Of a stretch of 64,000 nt of DNA, positions 1 to 9,102 are shown piece after piece. A model generated the notes under the pieces. That model searched no databases, was not told the origin of the DNA, and worked only from the letters and a program-made list of their open reading frames with translations. How positions within the stretch are numbered: position 1 is the stretch's first letter; every line of letters starts with the position of its first letter. This DNA is from Pseudomonas sp. CFBP13508 (lineage in GTDB: Bacteria > Pseudomonadota > Gammaproteobacteria > Pseudomonadales > Pseudomonadaceae): contig NZ_QFZZ01000009.1 in the NCBI RefSeq assembly GCF_005233515.1, forward strand, positions 186,001 through 250,000, given 5' to 3'. A program made the position numbers and the translations under genes.

Positions 1-3000
1 CAACAGGCTCGACCGCCGAAGACGGCCCGGGGACTTCTGCATCCTCCGGCGTATCGGTCGAGCTGGCCTGGGCCGCCGCCTTCGGCGGCGGCGGCGGCGG
101 CGGATCCAAAGGATCTGATGCTGGCCGCTTTCGTGTCGTGCTCGCACCCGCCTGCTCCGCCGCGATATGTTGCTCCGCTCGATCGAGACGGCGCGTGGCG
201 GCCTCTTTCAAGGTGCCGTCTGCGTCAACCAAAATTGCCCAACGGCTCGGGTTGAGCTCGTATTTGCGTATGAACTGCTCAGGTGTCATTGAGTTGTCAG
301 GCTGCAAGAACTGCTCTCGCCAATGGTGTAAATGGTCGTCGGTAATCGTCTTGTAGGTGCGCCCGACCAGCCTGTTCATCAGCGCCTCGCCGCTGGGGGC
401 CAAACGGCCATTTAGCCGCACAAACGATTTCAGCCGTTCGGGATTCAGGTGGTAGTGATCAGCAAAAACTTTCATGGTCATTGCATCACGCGCCTGCTGG
501 GTCATGCTCTGCCAACGACGAATGTTGACTTCGCTTATCTTATTGAAAGGCATTCCAGCAGGGCGATCACGCACAATCACGCCAGTAGCGCTCAGCGTGC
601 CATCAGGCTCTACGTAATGTGCGAAGGTTTTAGGGAAGAGATTATGCTTGCGGGCAAACTCTTCAGGGGTCAGCCCTAACCGCTTCTTGAGCCATAATGT
701 CTCCCAGGCCCGCAAATGTTCAGCCGTCACTTTGGTTGTTTTGGCGTCCAGATCCGCTTCGGTAACGTCAGGAGACGGCGTGCTGTTCTGCCCTGCACGA
801 TCCAGACGTCGCACCGCTTCATCTTTTAATGAACCGTTGTCATTAACGTATCTTTTCCATTTGATTGGGTTCAGTTTGTTGCGCCTGACGAATTGTTCTG
901 GCGTGACAGCGTCGTCCGCACTGGCAACGAGCTCGCTCCAATCGCGTAAATGCTTATTGGTAATCGGTTCATAGATACCACCCTCTGCCTTGAACAAAAG
1001 CGTCTCACCAATCGCAGTCAGGCGCCCGTCCGCATGCACGTGGTTTTTCAGTGTTCCCGGGTTCAAATGGTGATGACCGGCAAATCCTTCCAGGGTCGTT
1101 GCGTCTCGCACTTGCTCTGACATGCCTTGCCAGCTGCGGACGTGCGTGGCAGTCACCATATTGAACGGCATGTTGGCGGGGCGGTCGCGCACCAGCACGC
1201 CGACGTCACTCAGCCGGCCGTCAGACTTCACATAGTGGGCAAAGGTTTTCAAAGACAGGTGGTGCTGTTGGGCAAAGCCTGGCGGGGTCAGCTTGCGCTG
1301 CTCTTGAGGTGAATGCGCCTCCCAGGCCCGCAAATGCTCGGCGGTGATCCTGTTCCTGTGTGTACCCAGCGCCTGGACCGCGGGTAGTGCGGGGTTTTTC
1401 TTTGCCTGTTGCAGACGTTGCTCAGTCGCCTTTCTAAAGGAACCATCGGGGTTGACTTGAAACCTCCACAGGTTCGGGTTCAGCTCATGCTGACGCAGGA
1501 ACGCCTCCTCGGCAATCGATCCATCCCCTTGGGCCAAGAGCTTGCTCCACTCACGCAAATGCTCATCGGTAATCGTCTTGTAGGCCCCCCCACCCGCCTT
1601 GAACAACAGGGCTTCTCCGCCAGGAGTCAACGTCCCTTTGCTCCGTACGTACGATCTGAATGTATTGAGATACAAATGGTGATGTGCGGCAAATCCATCT
1701 ATGGTCATTGCATCGCGCGCCGGCTGTGTCATGTTTTGCCAACTACGGACGTGCTCGGCGGTTATCTCATTGTAGGGCGAGTCCATTGGACGGTCTCGCA
1801 CAAGTACGCCCGTAGCGCTTAGCTGACCGTCAGGTTGTACAAAGTGCTCAAAGGTTTTTATGGACAGATGATGTTCCTGCGCAAACCCCTTCCGTGTAAC
1901 CCGCAACTGTTCCTCGGCTGACAGGGCTTCCCACGCTCGCAGATTTGCGCCCGTGATTCTCTGCACGCTTGAACGGCCTGCTGCCGGCCCGGTGGTGCTG
2001 ATCCGCGCGACACGTTGCAGAGCAGCGTCTTTCAGAGAATCATTGCTGTGAACGTATTTCTCCCACAGTCGTGGATCGAGCCCGTGTTGTTGCCTGAACT
2101 GCCCTGCCGTGACTGAATTGTCCGGTTGGTCGTATAGCTCCTGCCACAAGCGTAAATGTTCATCGGTAATTTTGTTATATATGCCACCACCCTCCCGGTA
2201 CAGCAGCGATTCACCTTGGAGCGACAGGCTGCCATCGACGTGTACGTGATTTTTGAACGTCTGCGGCTGGAGGTGATGGTGAGCGGCAAATCCTTCAAGG
2301 GTCATCGCATCGCGCGCTTGCTGCGTCATGGATTGCCAGCTACGAACCTGCGCTGCAGTGACCGCATTGAAGGCCGTCCCGGCAGCTCGGTCACGCAGGA
2401 GCAGTCCTGTAGCACTTAGTTGGCCGTCAGCGTTTACGTAATATTCAAAGGTTCTTGCAGAGACGCGCTTCTGACGTGCAAAGCCCCGACGAGTGAGTGT
2501 CAGCTGTTCCTCGCGCGACAACGCCTCCCACGCTCGCAAATGTTCAGCGGTAATATTCCCACCACCGGATAAACCCAGGCGTTGCCACTGGTCACCGTGA
2601 ACATGCTGGATCAGCAACTCGGTTTGCCGGGTATTGTGATAAACCCGCGCCTGAACGACGCCGTCTTCCGTGCGCGTGACCTGTCGCACTTCGTACACAG
2701 CCGTTGTACCCCGGTTATCAATATGGCGTACATGAGAAAGATACCCATCGGCAGCAACATAGACACCCTGGCTGTTGCGCGTAAGCCCGGCGATACGCGA
2801 TTCAGGTACGGCAAGGCGACCGTAGCGCTCATGACTCAGCGCCAGCGCCTCGTCTATATGGGCTGTCCAGACCTGGCCTGCAACAGCCTGGGTCGCAACT
2901 TCGAAGTCCTCGAGCGGACGACCGAAAGGCCTCATGGAATCGGCGTCAAAGGCGTACCAGTGTCCGCTCCTGAGGACCGCAGCGACCTCCAACTTGTGTC

Positions 3001-5224
3001 CCGCTACATTCAACCCCCCGATCGCCGCAGCGTCGTACTGTTTGCTCACCGCCTTCAAGACATCGTAACTGGCAGCTGCCCCCCTGAGCCTGTTGATCGC
3101 TCTGACGCCTTTGGACACTACGTACAAGCCGCCAACGCCGGCAAGTCTGGCCAAATCTCCCGCCCCACCGACGGGATTGAGCAATTCTATGGCCGACACA
3201 CCGATAACGTTGGCCGACCTTAATACCTTGGCTCCGGCAGAAACGGCAGTACGTCCGATCTTCAGGAGTTTGCCGGCAGTGGCGGCACCAGCAGTGAGAA
3301 ATCCGAACACGTCCAGCAGCAGATCAAATACTGCCTCGCCATAACTACCGGCCCGAAGATTGGCTATTGCAGAGCGGAAAGGAATCAGGTTCAGCAGAAA
3401 ATCGTTCAAGGGCCTTGGAGCGAAATATTCATCTAACGGGGTTTGCCCGCGTGCCAACTGCTTTATTGCAGGATCATCGAGATCAAGGTGCTGGACAAAT
3501 ACATCGGCAATGCCACGGGCACGCGCGCTGTTGAAGCTGTCCAATAGTGAGTCGTTCAAGGATTGCTCGCGACCCAGATCATTTTCGGTGTCTCGTGGTT
3601 TGAGCTCTCTGGTCGTGAAATATTTGTTGGCATCTCTTGATTGCTTGCTCTTCGCTCTGTTCAGGTTCGCCTGTTCAATCGCACCTTTTTCGAAATTGAT
3701 TTCGTATGCCTGGAAGCTTCCGCGCAGCTCGGTTCTGAGGAGCAGCCAGGGCTCTTTTTGTTCCGGACTGTTATTAAAAAAACCGTCGGATGTATACGAA
3801 CTCTCCTGAAAGAAGGTGAGTTTTGCGAATTGCAGAGTTTTCCTGTCTGCCAATGGAAGCTGCGCGATCATGTGCCTGACCGTTGCAGCGACGGCGGATT
3901 TTTTCTCGCTGATTGCATTGGCGAACTGCTCTTCGAAAGCCGCCAGCACGCCAAATGCCGGGTTATGGTTTACAGCCTCCAGCGGAAGGCGAGCGTCGGT
4001 TGACTTGAGGGGCCGCAGATTCGGCAGGTCCATCATTGCGTAATCCAGAAGCGAATGAGTGCCACCGAACCCTCTTTGCCCGTTTTCCCCTCGATACATA
4101 TCTGTACTGAGCGCCTTCACTTCAAACAGCGCACCGAGATCACCAAATCGCTTCTTCAGGATTGCCAGTGCGATTTCTCTGCGCGTTGGTATCTCACTGG
4201 TCAATATGCTGGAGGCAGCAAGTCGCTGATCAAGTTGTGCGTTGAATGCATTTCTCGCCGTTTCGAGTGTCGCGACGGTGTACGCGTCATCGTTGTTTCT
4301 TCTTATCACTCCGTTGGCTACTGCCCAATCCAGTACCGAAACTGTCCGGGCGCTTTGAGTGACGGCGGTATCGATCTGGCGGAATTGGTCAGCATCATTC
4401 ATGACCTGAGCGAACGTCATGTCGAGAACCTTGCCCGGGTGCAACGCCTCTATTGTCATTGCCGCGATCGTCACGTTGGCCCAGGCCTGGCTGCCGATTG
4501 TTACATTAGGGGGAACCTGCTGAATCAACAGAGACGGGGCGATTCTGGCAATCAGGATGCGGGCACCGATTTTTGCCATTGCGGCGCTGGTGCGACCGGT
4601 CGAGCTCAAGTGCTCAGCAAGACCATCCACGACCGCGCGCGGAGCCTTTCCCCAATACTGCTCACTGGCCAGGTCAAAACCAGCGACTTTATTGCGCACG
4701 GGGGCGACGATTGATTCAGGATCCAGCTGCAGAGCAATCCCGGCCAGCAGGTAATCCGTGACGCTTCTATCGCTTTCCATGCCCTGCATTTTATGTTGCA
4801 GCGCTTTGCCCATCAGCTGCCCCTGTGGGGAGTCGACCAACGCTTCGAGCATCTTCGCCGGCTCATGCTGCGCCATTAAGGGGATGAGGTGGCAATAGTT
4901 CAGGAACTCCAGCACACCGCCCTTGATTTGCATGACCAGCGGCTGATCGCCCAAATGGTGTTGATGGCTCATGGTGACAAGACGCAAGCGGCGCTGCTCG
5001 TCTGTGTTCAAGGGAATCGACCATGACAACGCTCCTCCGAGATTGCCCAAGCGGCGCAATTCGGCGCCGGCGATTCTGTCAACGTCGGGAGGTAACGCAA
5101 TATCCCCTCTTGATCCCTCAGGGGTGGTCAACGACTCGACTTTGTCGGCTGGTGGGTGCGCGTGGTTATCAGATGTACTGGCCACGAACGGAAGATGTGG
5201 GGGTGCTGGGGTAATGCCGGTCAT
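1..5224 (-). CDS. Giant repeat-containing protein, putative toxin/effector (3' end outside window)
   Basis: An uninterrupted reading frame of 1741 codons runs from an ATG at 5224 to the left edge with no stop, so the C-terminus is missing. AGGACAGG lies 8 bases before the ATG. There is no signal peptide. Residues 1-600 are mostly helical-looking and not recognised. Residues about 604-660 and 667-705 are hydrophobic, Gly/Ala-rich segments resembling membrane-inserting parts of large Pseudomonas toxins. From residue 891 to about 1695 there are four super-repeats (starting at 891, 1090, 1293 and 1499), each of three modules with the core ITxEHLRxW...FAxxHxLxPxTFxxYVxxDGxL. A proline run and a charged, low-complexity tail follow at about residue 1710. 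Toxin or effector function is inferred from size and architecture only; no catalytic domain is visible. A large structural or DNA-binding protein is possible. Confidence 0.75.
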   Translation of the reverse strand, partial: MTGITPAPPHLPFVASTSDNHAHPPADKVESLTTPEGSRGDIALPPDVDRIAGAELRRLGNLGGALSWSIPLNTDEQRRLRLVTMSHQHHLGDQPLVMQIKGGVLEFLNYCHLIPLMAQHEPAKMLEALVDSPQGQLMGKALQHKMQGMESDRSVTDYLLAGIALQLDPESIVAPVRNKVAGFDLASEQYWGKAPRAVVDGLAEHLSSTGRTSAAMAKIGARILIARIAPSLLIQQVPPNVTIGSQAWANVTIAAMTIEALHPGKVLDMTFAQVMNDADQFRQIDTAVTQSARTVSVLDWAVANGVIRRNNDDAYTVATLETARNAFNAQLDQRLAASSILTSEIPTRREIALAILKKRFGDLGALFEVKALSTDMYRGENGQRGFGGTHSLLDYAMMDLPNLRPLKSTDARLPLEAVNHNPAFGVLAAFEEQFANAISEKKSAVAATVRHMIAQLPLADRKTLQFAKLTFFQESSYTSDGFFNNSPEQKEPWLLLRTELRGSFQAYEINFEKGAIEQANLNRAKSKQSRDANKYFTTRELKPRDTENDLGREQSLNDSLLDSFNSARARGIADVFVQHLDLDDPAIKQLARGQTPLDEYFAPRPLNDFLLNLIPFRSAIANLRAGSYGEAVFDLLLDVFGFLTAGAATAGKLLKIGRTAVSAGAKVLRSANVIGVSAIELLNPVGGAGDLARLAGVGGLYVVSKGVRAINRLRGAAASYDVLKAVSKQYDAAAIGGLNVAGHKLEVAAVLRSGHWYAFDADSMRPFGRPLEDFEVATQAVAGQVWTAHIDEALALSHERYGRLAVPESRIAGLTRNSQGVYVAADGYLSHVRHIDNRGTTAVYEVRQVTRTEDGVVQARVYHNTRQTELLIQHVHGDQWQRLGLSGGGNITAEHLRAWEALSREEQLTLTRRGFARQKRVSARTFEYYVNADGQLSATGLLLRDRAAGTAFNAVTAAQVRSWQSMTQQARDAMTLEGFAAHHHLQPQTFKNHVHVDGSLSLQGESLLYREGGGIYNKITDEHLRLWQELYDQPDNSVTAGQFRQQHGLDPRLWEKYVHSNDSLKDAALQRVARISTTGPAAGRSSVQRITGANLRAWEALSAEEQLRVTRKGFAQEHHLSIKTFEHFVQPDGQLSATGVLVRDRPMDSPYNEITAEHVRSWQNMTQPARDAMTIDGFAAHHHLYLNTFRSYVRSKGTLTPGGEALLFKAGGGAYKTITDEHLREWSKLLAQGDGSIAEEAFLRQHELNPNLWRFQVNPDGSFRKATEQRLQQAKKNPALPAVQALGTHRNRITAEHLRAWEAHSPQEQRKLTPPGFAQQHHLSLKTFAHYVKSDGRLSDVGVLVRDRPANMPFNMVTATHVRSWQGMSEQVRDATTLEGFAGHHHLNPGTLKNHVHADGRLTAIGETLLFKAEGGIYEPITNKHLRDWSELVASADDAVTPEQFVRRNKLNPIKWKRYVNDNGSLKDEAVRRLDRAGQNSTPSPDVTEADLDAKTTKVTAEHLRAWETLWLKKRLGLTPEEFARKHNLFPKTFAHYVEPDGTLSATGVIVRDRPAGMPFNKISEVNIRRWQSMTQQARDAMTMKVFADHYHLNPERLKSFVRLNGRLAPSGEALMNRLVGRTYKTITDDHLHHWREQFLQPDNSMTPEQFIRKYELNPSRWAILVDADGTLKEAATRRLDRAEQHIAAEQAGASTTRKRPASDPLDPPPPPPPKAAAQASSTDTPEDAEVPGPSSAVEPV
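130..2554 (-). repeat. Coding repeat array: 4 super-repeats x 3 modules
   Basis: Inside the giant protein, super-repeats begin at 2554, 1957, 1348 and 730 (199, 203, 206 and about 197 residues). Each has an A module (about 64 aa, ending in RDRxxxxxFN), a B module (about 64 aa, beginning VTxxxVRSWQ) and a C module (71-78 aa, beginning ITDEHLRxW and containing a Trp where A and B have Phe in the TF position). A modules resemble each other more than they resemble B or C, so the array grew by duplication of an already differentiated three-module block. Confidence 0.85.
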
Positions 5225-5389
5225 GAAAAATACCTGTCCTTGGTAAAAAGTCATCCTGCTGTACTGCTCTTGGGGAATGTACCTGCCAGTCCGTGATGCA
5301 GTCACCCCGCCTTCGCGGCGAATTTGATTCAAGTTATCTTCGCTGTCCCTCCGGGCGAGCTTGCTCACAAGCAGCCCTCACGCTTTTGG

Positions 5390-6538
5390 TCAAAGCCCCA
5401 TCTGCTTGCTGATGATTTCGTTCATCACTTCCCGCGTCCCGCCGCCAATCGACAGAATGCGGTTATCCCGATACAGCCGTTCCACCAGGCTTTCGCGCAT
5501 GTAACCGAGCCCGCCAAGAATCTGCACGGCCTCGGTGGTGATACGGTCCGAGGTGTCGGTGGCGAAGTTCTTCGCCATGGAAATCTCCTTGATCACGCTC
5601 TGCCCCGCCGCCATTTTTGCCGCTTGCCGATACGTGAACTCCCGCGACACTTCCAGCGCCGTGGCCATTTCGGCGAGGCGATGCTTGATCACCTGAAATT
5701 TGCCGATGGGCTTGCCGAATGCCTCCCGCTCGCGCGCCCACTTCAGGCTCTCCTCCAGCGCCAATTGCGCCGTCATGTTGGCCATCAGCGCCAGGGCCAG
5801 GCGTTCGCTCTGGAAATTGCCCATGATGCAGGCGAAGCCCATGTTCTCCCCGCCGATGAGGTTTCCTACAGGCACGCGGCAATCGTCGAAGAACAATTCA
5901 GCCGTGTCCGACGCCCACCAGCCCATTTTCTTCAACTGCCGACCCACGGTGAAACCAGGCGTACCCTTCTCGATCAGCAACAAACTGATGCCGCCAAACC
6001 CCGGCGCACCGGTACGCACCGCGACGGTGTAGAAATCCGCGCGCACGCCGCTGGTGATAAAGGTCTTGCTGCCGCTGACCCGGTAGAAGTCACCGTCACG
6101 CACGGCGCGGGTTTGCAGGTTGGCGACGTCGGAACCGCCACCGGGTTCGGTCACTGCCAGCGCGCTGATTTTCTCGCCGCTGAGCACTTGGGGGACGACC
6201 CGCTCTCGCATTTCAGGCCGCGCCCATTTGACGATCGGTGGCAGGCCGATATCCAGCGAACCCAGCCCCGCCACCAGGCCACCAGAGCCACAGCGCATCA
6301 GCTCTTCACTGGCGGCGACCTTGGCGAACAGATCGCCTTCATGGCTGCCGCCAAGCGCTTCGGGATAGCCGATACCGAGAATGCCCGCCGCACCGGCCTT
6401 GAGGTACAGCTCACGGGGAAAGCTTTCGGCTTCTTCCCACTGATCGATGTCCGGCAGGATCTCGCGCTCGACGAAACGTCTGACGCTGTCGCGTATCAAT
6501 TGGTGGCTGGGGTCGAAGTATTCCTGAAAGGCAGGCAT
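5390..6538 (-). CDS. Acyl-CoA dehydrogenase
   Basis: 382 aa, full length for the family. It would oxidise an acyl-CoA thioester to the 2-enoyl-CoA using FAD and pass electrons to ETF. Visible signatures are the FAD/substrate motif LAVTEPGGGSD (about 128-137), the FITSG segment (160-164), the middle beta domain, and the C-terminal QILGGLGYMRE and YRDNRI motifs. At the position of the usual C-terminal catalytic Glu the sequence reads GGGTREV, so the base is probably the Glu pair at residues 262-263 (LEESLKW), as in long-chain dehydrogenases. An acyl-CoA dehydrogenase next to recR is the usual Pseudomonas context. The substrate cannot be told from sequence. Confidence 0.93.
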   Translation of the reverse strand: MPAFQEYFDPSHQLIRDSVRRFVEREILPDIDQWEEAESFPRELYLKAGAAGILGIGYPEALGGSHEGDLFAKVAASEELMRCGSGGLVAGLGSLDIGLPPIVKWARPEMRERVVPQVLSGEKISALAVTEPGGGSDVANLQTRAVRDGDFYRVSGSKTFITSGVRADFYTVAVRTGAPGFGGISLLLIEKGTPGFTVGRQLKKMGWWASDTAELFFDDCRVPVGNLIGGENMGFACIMGNFQSERLALALMANMTAQLALEESLKWAREREAFGKPIGKFQVIKHRLAEMATALEVSREFTYRQAAKMAAGQSVIKEISMAKNFATDTSDRITTEAVQILGGLGYMRESLVERLYRDNRILSIGGGTREVMNEIISKQMGL

Positions 6539-6631
6539 GGGCGAGCTCCACGGAAGGGTTCGCCGACGTTAACCGAGCGCTTGCTTGGTTATCAATGAAA
6601 TTGTGTGAATCAGATGGACCGCGGCGCGCCA

Positions 6632-6706
6632 TTCGCGAGCAGGCTCGCTCCCACAGGGGATTTGTGAACGACACAAAACCAATGTGGGAGCGAGCCTGCT
6701 CGCGAA
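6632..6706. repeat. REPIN (GTGGGAGCGAGCC family), copy 1
   Basis: Two inverted REP arms (TTCGCGAGCAGGCTCGCTCC and its complement) enclose a spacer of about 27 bases. The element lies upstream of the acyl-CoA dehydrogenase gene and downstream of recR. Confidence 0.92.
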
Positions 6707-6730
6707 GGCGTCAGTTCAGACGCCGCAAAT

Positions 6731-7333
6731 TCAGAGGGAAATCGGTTTACGCCCGGCAAACGAATGCGCCAGCGTGCCGCCGTCGACCAGCTCCAGCTCA
6801 CCGCCCAGCGGCACGCCGTGGGCAATCCGCGAGGCGACCAGGCCTTTGTTGTTGAGCAACTGCGCGATGTAGTGCGCCGTCGCCTCGCCTTCCACTGTGG
6901 GGTTGGTGGCGAGGATGACTTCGGTAAAGGTCCCCGCCTCTTCAATCCGCGCCATCAGTTGCGGAATACCGATCGCTTCCGGCCCCAGGCCATCCAGCGG
7001 CGACAAGTGCCCCTTGAGCACGAAATAGCGGCCACGGAAGCCGGTCTGCTCTACCGCATAAACATCCATCGGCCCTTCGACCACGCAAAGCAGCGTGTCA
7101 TCGCGGCGCGGGTCGGCGCATTGCGGGCACAGATCGTCTTCGGTCAGCGTGCGGCATTGGCGGCAATGGCCGACGCCTTCCATGGCCTGGCTCAAGGCCT
7201 GGGCCAGACGCGTACCGCCGCTGCGATCACGTTCGAGCAACTGCAACGCCATGCGCTGAGCGGTTTTCTGACCCACGCCCGGCAAGGTGCGCAGAGCGTC
7301 GATCAGTTGGCGAATCAAAGGGCTGAAGCTCAT
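6731..7333 (-). CDS. recR: Recombination mediator protein RecR
   Basis: 200 aa, the normal RecR length. It acts with RecF/RecO to load RecA on gapped, SSB-coated DNA. Visible are the N-terminal helix-hairpin-helix (LRTLPGVGQKTAQRMALQLL, residues 14-33), a four-Cys zinc motif (CRQC...CPQC, about 57-72) and a Toprim domain beginning LCVVEGPMDVYAVE. It belongs to the conserved dnaX-ybaB-recR neighbourhood, although here an oxidoreductase gene has come between ybaB and recR. Confidence 0.98.
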   Translation of the reverse strand: MSFSPLIRQLIDALRTLPGVGQKTAQRMALQLLERDRSGGTRLAQALSQAMEGVGHCRQCRTLTEDDLCPQCADPRRDDTLLCVVEGPMDVYAVEQTGFRGRYFVLKGHLSPLDGLGPEAIGIPQLMARIEEAGTFTEVILATNPTVEGEATAHYIAQLLNNKGLVASRIAHGVPLGGELELVDGGTLAHSFAGRKPISL

Positions 7334-7399
7334 GGGTAAACAGTCCGACTAAACAACGAGACGCGGTTTATACCCGCGCCTCTGGCCAGCGTCAAATCC

Positions 7400-8434
7400 T
7401 CAGTCCTGGGCGACCCGGACTACCAGTTTGCCGAAGTTGCGCCCTTCCAGCAGACCGATGAAAGCCTCGGGCGCCTGCTCCAGGCCTTCGACCACATCCT
7501 CGCGGAATTTCACTTTGCCGTCGCGTACCCACGGCACCATGTGGCTGATGAATTCCGGCTGACGATCACCATAGTCATCGAAGACGATGAAGCCCTGAAT
7601 CCGCACACGTTTGGTCAACAGTGTGCGTTGCAGCATCGGCAGGCGATCCGGGCCGGTCGGCGCTTCGGCGGCGTTGTAGCCGGCGATCAGGCCGCACAAC
7701 GGGATGCGCGCCTTGGGATTGAGCAACGGCACGACCGCGTCGAAGACATGGCCGCCGACGTTCTCATAATAAATGTCGATTCCGTTGGGGCAGGCCTTGG
7801 CCAGTTGCTCGGCGAAGTCGTCGGCCTTGTGGTCGATGCAGGCATCAAAACCCAGCTCCTCAACGACGTATCTGCACTTCTCGGCACCACCGGCCACGCC
7901 GACCGCGCGCAGACCTTTGATCTTCGCCACTTGCCCAACCACCGAGCCGACGGCGCCGGACGCCGCAGCCACCACCAGGGTTTCGCCTTCTTTCGGCTGG
8001 CCGATGTCCATCAGGCCCATGTACGCGGTCATGCCCGGCATGCCCAGTACGCCGAGGGCCATCGAAGGGCTCGGCAGGCCGGCCGGGATCGGCATGATGT
8101 TGCGACCGTCGCTGATGCTGTGGCTCTGCCAACCGGTGGCGCCAACCACCAGATCACCGGTGTGGAATTTCGGGTGATTGGACTGCTCGACCCGGCTGAC
8201 CGCGCCGCCGGTCATAACTTCGCCGATTTGCACTGGCGCAGCGTAGGACGGTGCGTCGCTCATACGTCCGCGCATGTACGGGTCGAGCGACAGGTACAGG
8301 GTTTTCAGCAATACCTGGCCGTCCTGCAGATCCGGCAGCGCCTCGCGCTCGAGACGAAAGTTCTCCGGGGTCGGCGCGCCGGTCGGGCGCGAGGCGAGGA
8401 CGAAGCGTTGATTGAGGGTGAGAGGGTCGGACAT
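7400..8434 (-). CDS. NADP-dependent medium-chain oxidoreductase (zinc-less, CurA/PTGR-like)
   Basis: 344 aa. It belongs to the zinc-independent MDR family that reduces the double bond of alpha,beta-unsaturated carbonyls with NADPH. The nucleotide-binding segment is VVAAASGAVGSVVGQVAK, followed by GVAGGAEKC; the tract YENVGG and the C-terminal GRNFGKLVV are typical of the family. The start at MSDPLTL is chosen because AGGAG lies 8 bases upstream; the frame stays open further upstream, but only through a REPIN. The gene lies between recR and ybaB. The physiological substrate is unknown. Confidence 0.92.
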   Translation of the reverse strand: MSDPLTLNQRFVLASRPTGAPTPENFRLEREALPDLQDGQVLLKTLYLSLDPYMRGRMSDAPSYAAPVQIGEVMTGGAVSRVEQSNHPKFHTGDLVVGATGWQSHSISDGRNIMPIPAGLPSPSMALGVLGMPGMTAYMGLMDIGQPKEGETLVVAAASGAVGSVVGQVAKIKGLRAVGVAGGAEKCRYVVEELGFDACIDHKADDFAEQLAKACPNGIDIYYENVGGHVFDAVVPLLNPKARIPLCGLIAGYNAAEAPTGPDRLPMLQRTLLTKRVRIQGFIVFDDYGDRQPEFISHMVPWVRDGKVKFREDVVEGLEQAPEAFIGLLEGRNFGKLVVRVAQD

Positions 8435-8535
8435 GTCAGCGTCTCCTGTGAATGGGGAATTCGGTGTATAGGGAGCAGACCTTGGTTGCCGTGGTGTGTT
8501 CGATGTTTCTTCAGTTTTGAACGAGGCGCCCCCCC

Positions 8536-8600
8536 TTCGCGAGCAGGCTCGCTCCCACAGGGGAATGCATTCCAAATGTGGGAGCGAGCCTGCTCGCGAA
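8536..8600. repeat. REPIN (GTGGGAGCGAGCC family), copy 2
   Basis: Inverted REP arms with a spacer of about 17 bases, between ybaB and the oxidoreductase gene. Translation through this element creates a false N-terminal extension of the oxidoreductase. Confidence 0.92.
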
Positions 8601-8639
8601 GGCGTCAGTCCAGCCGGCATATGTCCATCAGGCAGAAAC

Positions 8640-8669
8640 AAAAATGCCAGGCGCAATGCCTGGCATTTT
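8640..8669. terminator. Bidirectional-type intrinsic terminator after ybaB
   Basis: A perfect 12-bp stem, AAAATGCCAGGC with GCCTGGCATTTT, encloses a short loop. A and T tracts flank it, so it can end the dnaX-ybaB transcript on the minus strand. Confidence 0.85.
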
Positions 8670-8698
8670 GTGTAGCTCATCTGCCGCCCAATGGCGAA

Positions 8699-9037
8699 TC
8701 AGAATGGCAGTTTCATACCCGCTGGCAGGTTCATGCCGGCGGTCATGCTGCCCATTTTTTCCTGGCTGTTGGCTTCGATCTTGCGCACGGCGTCGTTGAC
8801 GGCGGCAGCGACCACGGCTTCCAGCATCTCTTTGTCGTCTTCGCTCAGGCCTTCGACCAGGCTTGGGTCGATGCTCACGCTTTTAACGTCGTGACGACCG
8901 GTCATCACCACGGTGACCATGTCGCCGCCGGCCTTGCCGGTGACTTCGGCGTTGGCCAGTTCTTCCTGCATCTTGGCCATTTTTTCCTGCATCTGCTGCG
9001 CCTGCTTCATCAGGCCGGCCATGCCACCTTTCATCAT
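8699..9037 (-). CDS. YbaB/EbfC family nucleoid-associated protein
   Basis: 112 aa from the chosen ATG (MMKGGMAGLMKQAQQMQ). This is a small dimeric DNA-binding protein of the YbaB/EbfC family, with the conserved Met/Gln-rich N-terminal helix and the ITVVMTG-like central strand. GAGG lies 8 bases before this ATG; a GTG three codons upstream is in frame but would overlap the ribosome binding site. It sits 65 bp downstream of dnaX, the near-universal context of the family. A hydrophobic, Met/Gly-rich tail ends the protein. Confidence 0.95.
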   Translation of the reverse strand: MMKGGMAGLMKQAQQMQEKMAKMQEELANAEVTGKAGGDMVTVVMTGRHDVKSVSIDPSLVEGLSEDDKEMLEAVVAAAVNDAVRKIEANSQEKMGSMTAGMNLPAGMKLPF

Positions 9038-9102
9038 GGGAATCACCTCAAACGTACTTGGAAAAACAGCGCCCGGCCATCTTGGCCGAGCGCCTTCAGT
9101 TA

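Noticed and set aside
130..2554. Regular spacing here considered as a CRISPR-like or DNA tandem repeat
   Set aside because: The periodicity is in an open coding frame with diverged DNA, so it is a protein repeat.
8435..8680. N-terminal extension of the oxidoreductase
   Set aside because: The extra codons read through a REPIN and the internal ATG has a proper AGGAG.
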